NCBI GenBank assembly: GCA_004794655.1
Contig: SMMW01000150.1
Coordinates: forward strand, 62,001 to 126,000
From: Marisa cornuarietis
Taxonomy: Eukaryota; Mollusca; Gastropoda; Architaenioglossa; Ampullariidae
DNA: 64,000 bases
Reading direction: 5' to 3'
The stretch's first letter is position 1, and every line of letters begins with the position of its first letter. The position numbers and the translations under genes were made by a program. This document shows positions 26,617 through 38,400 of this stretch, one piece after another. The notes beneath the pieces are model-generated. The model was not told where the DNA came from, made no database searches, and saw only the letters and a program-made list of their open reading frames with translations.

Positions 26617-28329
26617 AACAAAGCATAAGTATACTATGTACATGTGAATCAAATCCAAAGTCATTAGAACGGCTGTAAACTAGATATAATCTCTTTAGAA
26701 GATATAATCTCTTTAGAAGATTGTGGGCTACCTCTGGAAGTAATTAACCATGTGATACTCTATGATCAAATGATTAAAATATTAATTAAAAATGCCAAAT
26801 AAATTTCATGAAAGAATCCTTACTCTCTCACACCTTCACCCTACCCCAACACCCCCCCCCCCAGAAAAAAAACAAATTAATTCAAAACTACTTAATCTGC
26901 AATCATGTACAAGAAATCTCTGAAATAACTGAAGCCCAGCTGTGTCAACATAGCTCCATAAAAAGTAAGAGGTAAAAGAAGAGAAAGAACTACATTTACA
27001 TAAAAAGTTTGAGATTTTATCTTCAATTATAAAAAGTTCCCCCACTGCATGTGTATACGATTACCCAAGCAAACACACTTAACAAATGCATATTTTCATT
27101 TATCTGCCCCTTTATGCATGGGCATATGCATCGAGTCACATATGTTATATGAATGTGTTTCAGCTGAGACACCTTGTGTAAAAACAGATTGGAAACAAAT
27201 GGACTGAGCAGCTAAGACATCTGCATCTACTTTCCGTATAAACATTCCTTACAAACGCTCTACACAAACAGTGGCTGTGAACTTCATTAACTGAATAAAG
27301 GACTGGGCATTTTATGTATGGAAAACTGATACAATTACGCATGTAATCTTGACCTTTTTATTCTGCTTTGTTATAAGTATTACTCACACAAAGGAGCTCC
27401 CATAATGCCTTGTTTGAAGACATCTGCACCTCGAAGAACTGCCATGCCACAGGCAAGATCAACAATAACCTCCTTCTCTGCCTTAAAAATGAATTTAAAA
27501 AAGGCCACAATGAAAGTTTCCAAAGCTGTTATCATCCATCTCATATTAAAAATGCCTTCAAATGTCCTGTTGCTAGCCACAAATTTTTTAACACAAAATG
27601 TGTTGATTTTCAGAAACTTTAAAAATCCATTATACATGCATAACAGGCAAAACAATGCACAGCTGTCATTAAAATTTGTGTGCATATGTGCATGTGTATT
27701 TTTATATATCTATGCATTTGCATGATTGTGCTGTGTGCACACATCATCATAACTGAGCAGTATATTTCCATAGTAAAAAGTCATTAAACACGCTAAAGGC
27801 ACTTTACAATGCTAAAATGAGCATGATATCAAACATACAACCAAAGAGCATTCGAAAACATAATACATGGTACATCACATGCCAACATCATATAAACCTT
27901 ACATATAAAGGAAACATAGCAACAGGCCACATGAAATCAACAAATCTCATATATTGCTCATATATTAGAGGAGACCATTTGCTCTAAATCAGAAAACAGC
28001 ATTGTTACAAAGTGGAAGCAAAAAAACAAAAAGTCTGACATACCTGTTGCTGAGAAAGATGTGGACCAGTGTTGTGTATGAGTAGACAGTCAAAGATAGT
28101 TGGGTGCATTTCTACTTTCAATTCAGGTTTTCCTCGCAAATAACACTCCTTAAAAAAAAAGGGAAGAAATAAGACATGATGACTAAACAAAATAAAAATA
28201 GGATATGAAACTGCAAGGTCATGTCTATAAATGTGATCCACAGTAATCACATAAGCATTAAATTGTTTCTCTAACTGTAAAACAGCTACACCAGAACAAT
28301 ATCAATGTTTCCTCCAGGTATTCCTCCAC

Positions 28330-28395
<66 letters not shown>

Positions 28396-28414
28396 CTGCA
28401 TTGTGTTTTTCTCT

Positions 28415-28483
<69 letters not shown>

Positions 28484-29759
28484 GATCTTTGAGCCTGGTT
28501 TCAGCGCTATATAATTATTCACTGTCACTGCTACTGCTATGTGTAGATTCAATCTAAAAGAATTTTTTCACATCAGAAAAGTGATCGTCATACATTTCTG
28601 CCAATCAGCAATTAGACAATGCATCAGCTTCTGTGTGTTATTATTGGTATGTCTTTTACTCTCCCATCTTCCATACCGTTCCTAACTTCAGAAACATCAC
28701 CTGATTAGCATTTTAAGATGATGTAATTTCTAAAGGTATTCTGGTAAATAAGTCTAAACGACCTCAGCAGTACCCAATAACTTGTTACTGGACCCCTATA
28801 GAGTGTCTTTCAAACAAAGACTGAAACAGTCATGGTTATTAGATTGAGAAAAGGGCCAGTGGATGCAGCAACACCTATTCCTTAATAAAATGTATAAACA
28901 ACTGCAGAATTTTTCTCTTAAAATATGTGTTGCAATATCTGTACTCCTCTACCTCTTTTAATTGCTTCACAACTTGCATCAAAGCTTCACTAGTTGATAC
29001 AACAAAAGTATTGACTCGCAAAGTGCTGAACGCTGGAGGCACTGCTAACCATTCCAGGAGGTCTTCAAGACTGCCTGATGCACATTCTAAATTTTTGCCA
29101 TCAGAGACCTGATCAAATCAAAAATGAGGAAAATAAGAAAACCCTTCAGATTTAAATAGATGTTACTTTAATTAAATTTTTATTGTGTTATTATCTACAG
29201 AATGAATGTAAATATGAATGCTTGCATATTGTTATCTATCAAAAGAAGTTGGGGGCAGGGGAAGAGGATAGGTGTGTTACTGGGATTGATGTTTTACGCA
29301 ACCCTATCAATAAAAAATTCAACAGTCAATTAGCCCTTAAATAATCATAATTTTACTGAATAAAGTTTTTCAGCTATGTGGACATGATTCAAATAACTCT
29401 ATGAATACAATTTAATCTACTCCCCTTGTTCTTTTAAGGAAATGTTTTTAAAAGAGAGTAAACTGCTTGACGTCGAGCAGTGAACGGAAGGTTGTCTAGC
29501 GAAGCACATAGCGTAGCGTCGTAAAAATAACATTTCATGCTGAGGGGAAAAAAACGATTTCATCTGGCATGTCGAGCGCTGAGCATATACTTGTGGCTAC
29601 TTAAGTCTGTAAACTTGGTTTGTATCCCGACTGTAAAACATCGAAAGATTATGTCTTTTCTTTGAATAAGGACAAGAACATAAATCTTACCTCTTCAGGA
29701 TACGATTTACATAATTTCGTCAAAACTACAGAATCTAAAGTTAAAGAAAGATTCGTCAT
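20039..29759 (-). CDS. NSUN6: NSUN6-type tRNA/mRNA cytosine-5 methyltransferase, 11 exons, complete
   Basis: Coding exons in transcript order: 29759-29691, 29108-28953, 28148-28044, 27481-27388, 26559-26403, 25854-25694, 25563-25523, 24961-24832, 21278-21121, 20559-20434, 20209-20039. All introns are GT-AG and every phase closes, giving 455 aa, close to the usual NSUN6 length. Exons 4-5 encode a PUA RNA-binding domain (about residues 111-195). The SAM-binding motif CAAPGGKT spans exons 6-7 (about 243-250). Motif IV LLDGPCS puts a cysteine at 326 and motif VI VYSTCS puts one at 373, the two cysteines expected of an RNA m5C methyltransferase. The C-terminus has the NSUN6-type [10 protein letters not shown] ending. 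NSUN6 methylates C72 of certain tRNAs and a subset of mRNAs (family knowledge). The gene is head to head with neuferricin. Confidence 0.93.
21499..21566. repeat. CA microsatellite in an NSUN6 intron
   Basis: About thirty CA units, broken once by a short CT stretch, in the large intron between NSUN6 coding exons 8 and 9. Confidence 0.95.
22125..22302 (-). repeat. tRNA-derived SINE, minus strand, in an NSUN6 intron
   Basis: Reading the minus strand: gggacgcggataacagagtg, then gtggttagagcacttg (A-box-like), then caggtttgatacccgg (B box), followed by a body with gaatgggtagctgac and ctggggaaagtgaag. The body matches the plus-strand copy at 37275-37530, which shows this is one family. A GT microsatellite (22113-22134) sits at the far end and may be its tail. 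Confidence 0.7.
22505..23640 (+). pseudogene. Degenerate L2/CR1-like LINE reverse transcriptase fragment
   Basis: Translating in shifting frames shows hallmarks of a CR1/L2-clade reverse transcriptase: a QGSVLG motif followed by [15 protein letters not shown], a decayed YADD box (YVGD), then [18 protein letters not shown], and near the end FGPTVWxSLPMHSR followed by FKKKHLKAH. Stop codons and frameshifts interrupt it. It ends in an ATT-rich simple tail (attattattatt near 23618-23632), typical of this clade rather than a poly-A tail. It lies antisense in the large NSUN6 intron. It is a 5'-truncated dead copy. Confidence 0.75.
23645..24770. other. Intron sequence without recognised features
   Basis: Remaining part of the large NSUN6 intron. 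AT-rich, with no domain or repeat I can name. Confidence 0.5.
26570..26612. repeat. CA microsatellite abutting an NSUN6 3' splice site
   Basis: About twenty CA units on the plus strand, so a TG tract on the transcribed strand. It ends roughly ten bases before the acceptor of NSUN6 exon 5 (AG at 26561-26560), where a polypyrimidine tract would normally lie. Confidence 0.95.
28332..28480. repeat. Long compound GT microsatellite in an NSUN6 intron
   Basis: Two GT runs of about 30 units each are separated by tctgcattgtgtttttctct. Located in the intron between NSUN6 coding exons 2 and 3. Runs of this kind can form Z-DNA; no effect is shown here. Confidence 0.96.
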
Positions 29760-29955
29760 TTCACACACGGGTAAGGAAAACAGATCTTATAATTTAAAAC
29801 TCTTTGTCCAGCCATAAAGTAAGGTCCATAAACACCACAAGAGCAGACGCATGCCTTTGCAAGGTACACTACTCTCTTTTCTTGTTGGGAGTAGTCTCTT
29901 GTTTACTTCCTCTTCACGCCTTTGATTGTCTTGTGTTTCAAACCATATTTATCCA
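29760..29955. promoter_or_regulatory. Shared head-to-head promoter region of NSUN6 and neuferricin
   Basis: Only 196 bases separate the two divergent start codons, so both promoters and 5' UTRs must overlap here unless upstream untranslated exons exist. The stretch holds an ETS-like acttcctc (about 29905-29912) and a 7-base inverted repeat actactc/gagtagt (29868-29874 and 29889-29895). No TATA box sits at a fitting distance. Bidirectional housekeeping promoters often carry ETS sites; use here is inference. Confidence 0.6.
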
Positions 29956-30828
29956 ATGGGGCGCGTCATTTTATTGATTTCCCTTGCAGTTTGTATTCTC
30001 TCGCTAGCGTTTAAATTTAATTTGTTAACGCCATTTTATTACAAATTTGGAGAATTTGCACCTGACTGCATGAAAGATGCCGTGTCACGAATGGCCTTTA
30101 TTTCTGGATGGTTTTTTGTATCTCCCTCTCAATCCGAACGTCTGATGACACAAGAGGAAGTTTCAAAATATACCGGAGAAGATGGAAAGGATGTGTATTT
30201 GTCCATTTTAGGACATGTTTATGACGTAACTAGGGGGCGAAAACACTACGGACCAGGTGGAGGCTATAGTATTTTTGCAGGTCGAGATGCCTCCCGTGCT
30301 TTCGTTACGGGAGATTTCGAAAATGGTTTGACAGACGATCTCAGTGAATTGACTAACGCCGACATTCTGTCCCTTGAGGAGTGGAAAAAGTTTTACGACA
30401 AAGACTACACTTACATCGGGAAGCTGATTGGCACTTTTTATACTGCGGAAGGAAAAGCAACTAAAGACATGGAGGAGTACCAGAACAGATTACTGCGGGC
30501 ATTGGACGACAAAAAACGCCAAGAAGACATTGACAGGCAATTTCCACCTTGCAACTCAGAATGGAGTCAAGGTGGGCACACCCGTGTTTGGTGCTCAAAC
30601 CTTAGTGGTGGTATACAGAGAGACTGGGTTGGTGTACCAAGGCAGTTTAACCAGCCAGGGATGCCTAACAGCAGACCCCGATGTGTTTGTGTTAGAAACG
30701 TTGGTCCCCCATCCAATGAGGTGAACAGCAAGTTTCATACAAACAATGGTGACCTAGACAATCCCAATCTGAAACCTTATCCGCGTTGTGATACCCAGGC
30801 AGACTCTTGTGTTATCATTAATAGCTGA
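29956..30828 (+). CDS. CYB5D2: Neuferricin (CYB5D2-type), cytochrome b5-like heme-binding MAPR protein
   Basis: A single uninterrupted 290-aa frame. The ATG at 29956 (ccaATGggg) was chosen because it opens a hydrophobic signal or membrane segment (GRVILLISLAVCILSLAF). Residues about 62-162 form the cytochrome b5-like MAPR domain, with the family stretch YGPGGGYSIFAGRDASRAF; its tyrosines are the expected axial heme ligands in this family. The C-terminal part carries the neuferricin cysteine pattern (PPCNSEWS, VWCSNLSGG, RCVCVRN). Mammalian neuferricin is about 264 aa, so this copy is slightly longer at the C-terminus. It is a secreted or membrane-anchored hemoprotein linked to neurogenesis and cell survival (family knowledge). 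The gene has no introns, unlike the vertebrate gene. Confidence 0.92.
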   Translation: MGRVILLISLAVCILSLAFKFNLLTPFYYKFGEFAPDCMKDAVSRMAFISGWFFVSPSQSERLMTQEEVSKYTGEDGKDVYLSILGHVYDVTRGRKHYGPGGGYSIFAGRDASRAFVTGDFENGLTDDLSELTNADILSLEEWKKFYDKDYTYIGKLIGTFYTAEGKATKDMEEYQNRLLRALDDKKRQEDIDRQFPPCNSEWSQGGHTRVWCSNLSGGIQRDWVGVPRQFNQPGMPNSRPRCVCVRNVGPPSNEVNSKFHTNNGDLDNPNLKPYPRCDTQADSCVIINS

Positions 30829-32210
30829 TCAATAGATACAATTAAGTTTGTAAAATTTGTGTTGTTTAAATTGTAGTCGATACGTTTTTACCTTTCATTA
30901 TTTTTTTCTTTGTGTCATTTATTTTAGTTTTGATGCAAATACTTATTCATTTTAAACAGCTGTTGGCGATGATGTATATTCCCTCAGAACACGTACAATT
31001 ATGTATATTTGAGAACATTCACACTGTTTATAGCTTGAACTTTCACTAAGAACAAAAAGGATACCAAGAATGCAGTAAGGACAAAGACGTAAAATCTTAG
31101 TCCCAGTCTCTGGGACCAGAGAAGGATTTGCAGCTATTTTGTGAGCTCTAAAACATATGAACTTTTTTTTAACTTTGTATATTATGTCTGGCCAAGTCCT
31201 GGTCACAGGAAAAGACAACAAATGAAATGAACTGCAGCTTTGGGAGTAATTAAGTATGCCTACATTTATTGTAAAGATAAGCATTAACTGGATAAGGCTT
31301 CTACATCCATTCTCTGCCTTTAAGTAAACCTAGTTTAATGACAGTTTAACATTTTCCTTGTTTTGTTACAACAGTTATTACATCCCAACGGAAATTTTTC
31401 TTATTTAAAGAAATCAGAAATACTGTAGTGTTTCATGAGTAGAGCATCAGCCTTTGGCATTAAAAAAAGGAGAAAAAGTTCTTTGAACACATGTGAGAGT
31501 GGTGTCATACAATGTTAGTAACATTGTTTGAAGTATGTCATCTCTAGTGATCTGTACAATATGCTGGGATGTTCATCAACCTGCAGGTTTTCTTTATAAG
31601 AAACATTATGAGCTATTCTTAACATAAGCAATTCTTTTATGTTATTTTCCTTATGTTTTATAAACATTTATTTCAAAAGACAACCACTCTTAAGTTATCT
31701 CACACCGTGAATTTTTTTTAAATGTTTACATTTCTGTACAGTTCTATCTCAAAAGACACCTTGTCTTTATGTAGTTGTATAGATTTCTTACATTATTTCC
31801 ATAAACAAGTAGAATAACAAGATGTGTAGATTTAGGTACAGAGCAGTATGACAGTGTTTGTAAGTGTCAAGACTATGACCAGGTTATAATTTCACTGCTC
31901 AGCCTGTGACAGCGGATAAAATGTGCGGCACATGAGAATGGGAATGAGTATGTGGTTGCATGAGCGACTAGAAGTTTCTGGAATGACGAATAAGTACTAT
32001 TTATTTTGTAATGGTTGGCCAGTCGTTCACCGAGGAAACACATAGGTGCTTGGGGGTTGGGGACTGTGCCGCAAAGCCCAATAGGTGTTATTTTTCAGTT
32101 GTAAAAACAAAGTCCAAATTTTCAAAACCTTGTTTTGAACCCACAGCTTGAAAATACTAGAGTTTACAATTTGTCATTACAACCATTTTTTGGGCTGAGA
32201 GTGAAAGGTT
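30829..32210. other. 3' flank of neuferricin, no further gene
   Basis: AT-rich. No canonical AATAAA was found in the first several hundred bases after the stop, so the neuferricin 3' end is not placed. No coding frame is supported. Confidence 0.5.
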
Positions 32211-32355
32211 GAGACTCGCCTGGAGAAGGAACTACAGGCACAAAACCAACCCTTCGTAACGGACCAGAAATGCTAGTGTTTTTCAAAGGGGATTGTACAC
32301 AGGACAGCACCTCATGTTCTATTAATGGAATAAGTGTTTCCAGATGTCAAAAGTT
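32211..32355 (+). repeat. Interspersed repeat, copy 1 of an inverted pair with 53965-54110
   Basis: Shares ordered blocks with the reverse complement of 53965-54110: ggcacaaxaccaacccttcg then taacgga, a middle ttttt-x-gggxattg block, and attaatggaataagtgttt near the right end, separated by diverged spacers of equal size. No coding capacity or terminal repeats were recognised. It may be a SINE or MITE family. Confidence 0.65.
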
Positions 32356-35300
32356 GGGGCACCCCATCTGCGTCAAACAGAATTCAGAGTCAAACATGAT
32401 CCAGAGTGTACACACAAGAACCTATCTCGAACACCAGGCATGTGACTGTCTCACCACCAATGTGGGACAATCCAGTGTATACCAACATGTGAGCGTATGC
32501 GAGAAGAAGTTTATGGTGAGGTAGTGAGAAAGTGAGTGCGTAGTGATTAGTTTTATTGGCCCGTGGGTGCTTGTGTGAAGTTTTTTATCGTATGTTATTA
32601 AATGTTGACAGGGCCCGTAAAGGCATAGCTGTCTTGTATTTTGTGACGTAGAAGTCTGCGCATGCATGAGAGTAGGGGTTCATGACCTGACAGTGAGCAT
32701 CCGTCGCATGACTTGTCTAACAGTAAGAACCATCATATTTCCAAATGCTGCATTATCTAGTGATTCTATCATCTATTTACTTTAGTAAGACTGATAGTAA
32801 CATCAGAGACTTTAAAAAAGGCAATTTTCCACTCACATAATAAATGATAGTCAATTTTATTGTAAAGGTTTATTTCCATACATCCTTATAAATGCTTTCT
32901 ACCTTTCCCCAAAATTTAAACGAATGGTCAGGAACACAAATCAAATATTTTATGCACCATGGGTAAATCTCTGTTTAAAGTAAAACACAAATACATTAAG
33001 TAACAGACTAGCATTAATTAATAATAATAATAATAATGTTGGCTTGTATAGCGGCAAATCCTGGCCTGTGGACAGCTCAAGGCGCTGACGTCAAAAAATA
33101 AGATGACGACAAAATAAGATGAGAAAATAAGATGACGACAAAATGTGGGTGTGTAGCGGCCCATCTCCTCCACGTCACAGGGCAGCGTCCACACACAGCA
33201 AGAACACAGTCCTCAGCACAAATATCCAACATGTCATACAATCCGGAATACACTCCATACAACAAATATCAAACATGTCATACACTCCACAGAAAATGCA
33301 ACATCCAACAGAAGGCACAAGTTTCACTGGAACGCCAGCACACGCTCAAGTTCACTGATGAAAACATGAATCCCACACCACCGCGCAAGTCCTGAAGTCC
33401 AAATCCAACAAGACAGTATCAAAGGCCATCATCGACTAGCACATTGTCCAAGCCAGTTGTCTGCACGCATATGTCCAGTTTCTGAAATACACTCTTCAGC
33501 CGTCTGTCCAGTGCCGGGAAAAGGCTGTCTATCAAGACCGGGCGGATGGGGTCGGATCGCAACACCTCTTTCATGGCCCTGCTGAGAACACCATCCCGCA
33601 ACAGCTGCAGGCTGTTCCAAGTGGACGTCCTCAACATGCACCAGTCTTGTAGAGGAGCAAGGATGGCGACTTCATCATAATAAGGGTTGCCGAAACTCAA
33701 AATACGACGGACAATACAAAAACACGACAGAGAGCCATCCCCTCAAGCCAGTTAGGCGAAGGGACGTTACATGACTGCAATGCCTCTAATGCAAGAAGCT
33801 TTGACAAGACCCAATTTTCCTGTCGTTTATTGTTGTTATAGAAGACAAAAGCACAAAAATGACTAAATGCAATTCAAGATTCTTGTGGCATTTGGGAGAA
33901 AAAAAATCTCCCTAAATGAATAGGTATGAGCACCAAAGCACAGTGGATTTCATTCTGTTCAGCACTTTTACAAGCTGGTCAGGAAGATATTGCAGCATAC
34001 ACAATGGTAGTAAGCACTAGAATAGGCCAGTTGTCTGGGTATATCAAAAATATATAGGAAATATTTTGATTTTAATGCCATATATAAATCGAATACTGAA
34101 AGCTTATGCATATCTTTAAAAAAAAACCACCTTACCATGATGTAAATAATGAACACAATCATATATTTGTTAGTGACCACAGTCACTATGGCATTTATGA
34201 AAGGTAAACATGATTTAAAACCATAAATGAGTCTGGTGCAAATTCTCTAGATTATTATCATGGTTACATATGTCGGTAAACTGTTTCCCAATCCAGAGCT
34301 GATGACCTATGCTCAGTAGTCACAGTGAACACACTGCCACAGTCATTAGAGACTTTCAGAAACAGTCTTGCACACAGCATAAACTGTCACAGTGTTGGGA
34401 TTTTCCTAACAGCAGTGTTACAGTCTGCAAATGGAGTCTAGTGATAGTGAAAAACTTTCTTATAATCACTTGCCTAAGTGATCATACAGTGTCACTGCTA
34501 GGACATAACATTTTGGAATCCTTGCACAATACAGCAAAACAAGCCTGATAGTCTTTTTCAGATTCTTCCCATCCAGTAACAAGTACATACATATGAAACG
34601 TGTTTGCCAATGTAAACAAAAATCTCATAATTCAATATATGTATACAAATATGTGTAAGTAAAATATATGTAAAATATTGTTAATTATATGAAGCTTCAC
34701 CAAAACTTTAATGTTTCATAAAAGCTGTTACTGACTAGAAAGTAAAATGCTTCAATGAATACAGCCCGTCTGCTTGTCAAAACTATTTCTTCAAATAGTC
34801 TGGAGTCCATGATGCCCTTGAATTATGACAACAGTAATGACTACACTCTCCGCCTCCCTTTCCATCTCTCTCCATGTGAAAAAATAAACACATGAATATA
34901 ATCAACAACTCTTTCTTACTGGTTATGTCTCCTGAAAATGCCACATTTTGGAATCCATCACTAAAATCTGGTCTCAGTTTTGATTTCAATATAATTTTCA
35001 TAAATCTTTAAGCCAATTTCTGAATATTTTCATCTACACAAACTGGAAAGTCCAGCAAGACTGCCTCTTCATGATATTTATAAATTGAGCGTACTCGCAT
35101 GCTGACATATGATCTCAAAATGCATTTTGCTACAAAACCTAAACAAAAGGAATATCTGTACACTGAAAAAAGGTTTTGGCATTCTCTTTTTCATCTTTGA
35201 CAGTTACTTGCATGAAGATATACCATGTTTCAGCCTTCAAGTTGGAAGTTGTTTAGCTATTAAATTATTTGCATAAGAAACCAACTGATACACATCAATT

Positions 35301-35462
35301 TCAACCAGTTTTACTGGTTCAGCTTCATACATTACCAAGCATAAAAAAGAAAATAATCAAATTTACAAAACAAAATCTTGCTGCCATTTATAAATGCAGT
35401 GAAAGCCAAAGCATGTTTTTCTCCTCAAATCTTCCAATCCTAATATGATCATCATTTTTATA
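32356..35462. other. Intergenic stretch between neuferricin and the SLC28 gene
   Basis: Includes the AAT-tailed repeat at 33018-33095. A 93-codon minus-strand frame (33700-33419) lacks an ATG and matches no family I recognise. Several tttatt or tttaat strings on the minus strand could be distal poly(A) signals of the SLC28 gene, but none is decisive. Confidence 0.45.
33018..33095 (+). repeat. (AAT)n-linked dispersed repeat end
   Basis: An AAT run is followed by gttggcttgtatagcggcaa, then atcctggcctgtgg. The reverse complement of 49433-49495 reads through the same order (AAT run, gttggcttgtatagcgccaa, atcctggcctga), so two copies of one family are present in opposite orientation. Confidence 0.75.
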
Positions 35463-38400
35463 TTATGTTGTCAGTATGGTACTGACAGTCGAGGAAATTA
35501 GATGACCAACTTGGGTAAAGTTTTCAGTCACACTCTGACTTGCATTGCAGGGGAGTTGATCCCATGGGGGCTCTACAACCAGCAACCCTGGGGAAAAAAA
35601 GGAAAGGATCAAGTATAAAATGTCATAGCCATTTTCATTTCATTGACTGCTATTATAAATATATATATATATAGCAACAGGGCTGTGAAACAAAAGAGTA
35701 GATTTCAATCAAGTCTGATGTCCAAAGTCATCACAATTTTACAAAAATCTTAATAATAATAATAATGATTTATATAGCACCTTTACAAATATTTGCTCAT
35801 AGCGCTTTACATAAATCATACACAGACTAAATTATTAACAACTATGTACCCATGTTCACACATAACGGACATGCTCACTTCTACAACATACACTCACACA
35901 CTTCTACAATATACACAAAGTATATTACAGCTACACATTATACACGCTAATGATCAGGACACAGTCGCAGTGAAGTCGAAGTTCGGAAAATATGTGTCTT
36001 CAGTTTATACTTAAAGGAGGCAAGAGAATCAGAGTGAAGAAGGCTGGCGGGTAATCTGTTCAAAGTTGATGGGGCTTGGTAGGAGAAAGACCTCTGTCCA
36101 TAGTCTTTGTCTTAGTTAGTGGGACTCAAAGAAGCTTGGCGTCAGATAATGAGCGAAGAGGTCGTGCAGGCGTATAGATGGAAGTGAGTTCTGAGAGGTA
36201 CTGAGGACCAGTGCCAGAAATGACAGAATAAGTTAAAGTGGAAAGTTTGTAGGCTATACACTCCACGACTGGCAGCCAGTGAAGAGAGCGTATGATAGGT
36301 GATATATATACATATATCGTGCATTATTGAGAATCACAAACCAATGAAACATCAAAGGATAACAGCTTTTGAAGATTTGTCCATACTGGAATGAAGATGT
36401 CCAATGGGAAAGTATATTCTTAAATATAAATGTTAAGCAAAGTTTAGATGATGACATTAGTTTATATATCAAAGAATACAGCTCTTATTGAGTTACTTGC
36501 ATCAGGCTAAGGAACAAATTAACCTGGATTTTCCCTAATTTCTTCTAAACTGGGTCAACTTTTTTATGTGACACTGTTTTTCAGACTGCAATTTACATTC
36601 CTTTCTGATTAAAGCCCTAGTGGGGAGAAATTTTTTTCTGAAGCTCATCACCAGATACTATTTTCTAAAATCTACACAAATAACCCCACTTCCATCGTTA
36701 AGCTACACACCTACAGACATCAACTTGTACAAAAAGAGCTCAAACTTGTGATGTTTTATGCACAAATACACTGAATTCCAGTTCTCCCACTGACTGTAGT
36801 CTTGATAATGTAAACATATCCATAGACGATACTAATATCTGTGTTTGTGGACTTCTCTACGCACGGTGATGTTTGAACACGAACACAAAAGGGTTATTCA
36901 GCCAGATGTGGGTGGAAATAGTGGCATACAAAACCCCTAATTTGTATGAAGCATAGTTGCTACCCATTGTGGGACACCAGAAACCCCTTCTCATAATAGT
37001 GAATAGACTCAAACTGGTCTAGACTGGCCCTTTGACCCACCACAACGCTTTAAAACCCTCCTTTATGGCATCTTGAAAGATGGTTGATGCAGGGGTGGAC
37101 AGAAGAAAAACTGACTAGCAGACATGAAGAAGTGTTGCAGGCTAGATGTGATCACCACTGCTAAGGACAAGCCTAAGTGGAAAGCCTTGTCAGCTGCTGC
37201 ATTTACCAGTTTGTTCCCCTAATGACAAGTACCAGCGTAACTGTTCATCAGTTAGTACCAGCATAACCGTTCATTAGTTCGTACCAGTCAAAGGTTAGAG
37301 CACTGGCATCCAAATCCCGAGGCATGCTGGTTCAATATCCACATGGGAAAGTGAATTTCCTCTATTCATCATAACTGTCACGAATGGGTGCCTGTGGACT
37401 GGGGAAGGTAAGGCTAGGGGCAGGAGATGGGCATTACCCTCACAAAAAGCTGCCCCTAATGTTTCTAAGAACTCTCTCCTCAAACACCTGTAAAGGCCTA
37501 GGATGACCACTACCTTACTAGTCAAGGGATGCATGATGCACTGAGCTTTATCTGGTCATCATCAGGAAAACATTTTTACCTCATTAACTCATTCATTTAA
37601 CCCCTGACTGGTACCTGTTGCTGGGAGGGGGGCATATGGATAGACACGCAAATGACAAGCTACCACTCACGCCTGTCTTGGGCAATAGTGAGCAGGTCAT
37701 TCAAAGGACAACCAGTCCACTCCTTCATTTTTGTAACCAAGTTCTTCCTCTAGCCATCAAAAAGGTCAACCACCCTCAAAGGTACCTTGAAGAACAGTCT
37801 TCAACAAATGTCACATTTCTGCCACTGTTTGCAGTTTTCTTTTATTCAAAGATGTATGACTAGTGACTGCATCCATTCTTTGGACCTTTCTTTTGCATTC
37901 ATAGAGTCTTTAACAGAGCAGAGAGGGCCTTGGTTGTTTCATACCGACTAGATCTTTAAAGTTTTATTACATAGTCCCTTACAACATTTTTATCTCTTAA
38001 ATGTCAAGACAATTTTAAATGCTTGTTTTGAGGTAAAACACTTCATGTTACCAAAGCAAAATGTGTCCTTACCAGCAATGGAGGCCGTAATCAAGCAGAC
38101 AACAACTCCCCCACAAAGGGCTCTGAATACAATCTGTGCCATGTCCTTCACCCTGTCTGGTGCCATTGGTCCAAGACCCCCCAGCATGATGCCAATGGAA
38201 CTCAGGTTGGCAAATCCACACAACGCATAAGTAGCTATGGTCACTGATCGTTGCTGTGTAAAAATATTTTTGAGAAGGTTATGCTGTCTGGATAATACTT
38301 TTTTCAAGCACTTCATATTGCATACTCAAGCTTGACATGATCAGTTTGTCTCCCTAACTGCTCAGTAATCTACACTTAGAAATGCTCTTTTTAAAACCTT

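Noticed and set aside
28286..28552. Frames of alternating Thr-His or Val-Cys
   Set aside because: Translation of the GT microsatellite inside an NSUN6 intron.
29620..29817. Plus-strand 65-codon frame
   Set aside because: Antisense of NSUN6 coding exon 1 and its donor; the minus-strand exon fits the gene model exactly.
33419..33700. 93-codon minus-strand frame with fairly protein-like composition
   Set aside because: No ATG start, no recognised family and close to a dispersed repeat; could be a decayed element ORF but is not supported.
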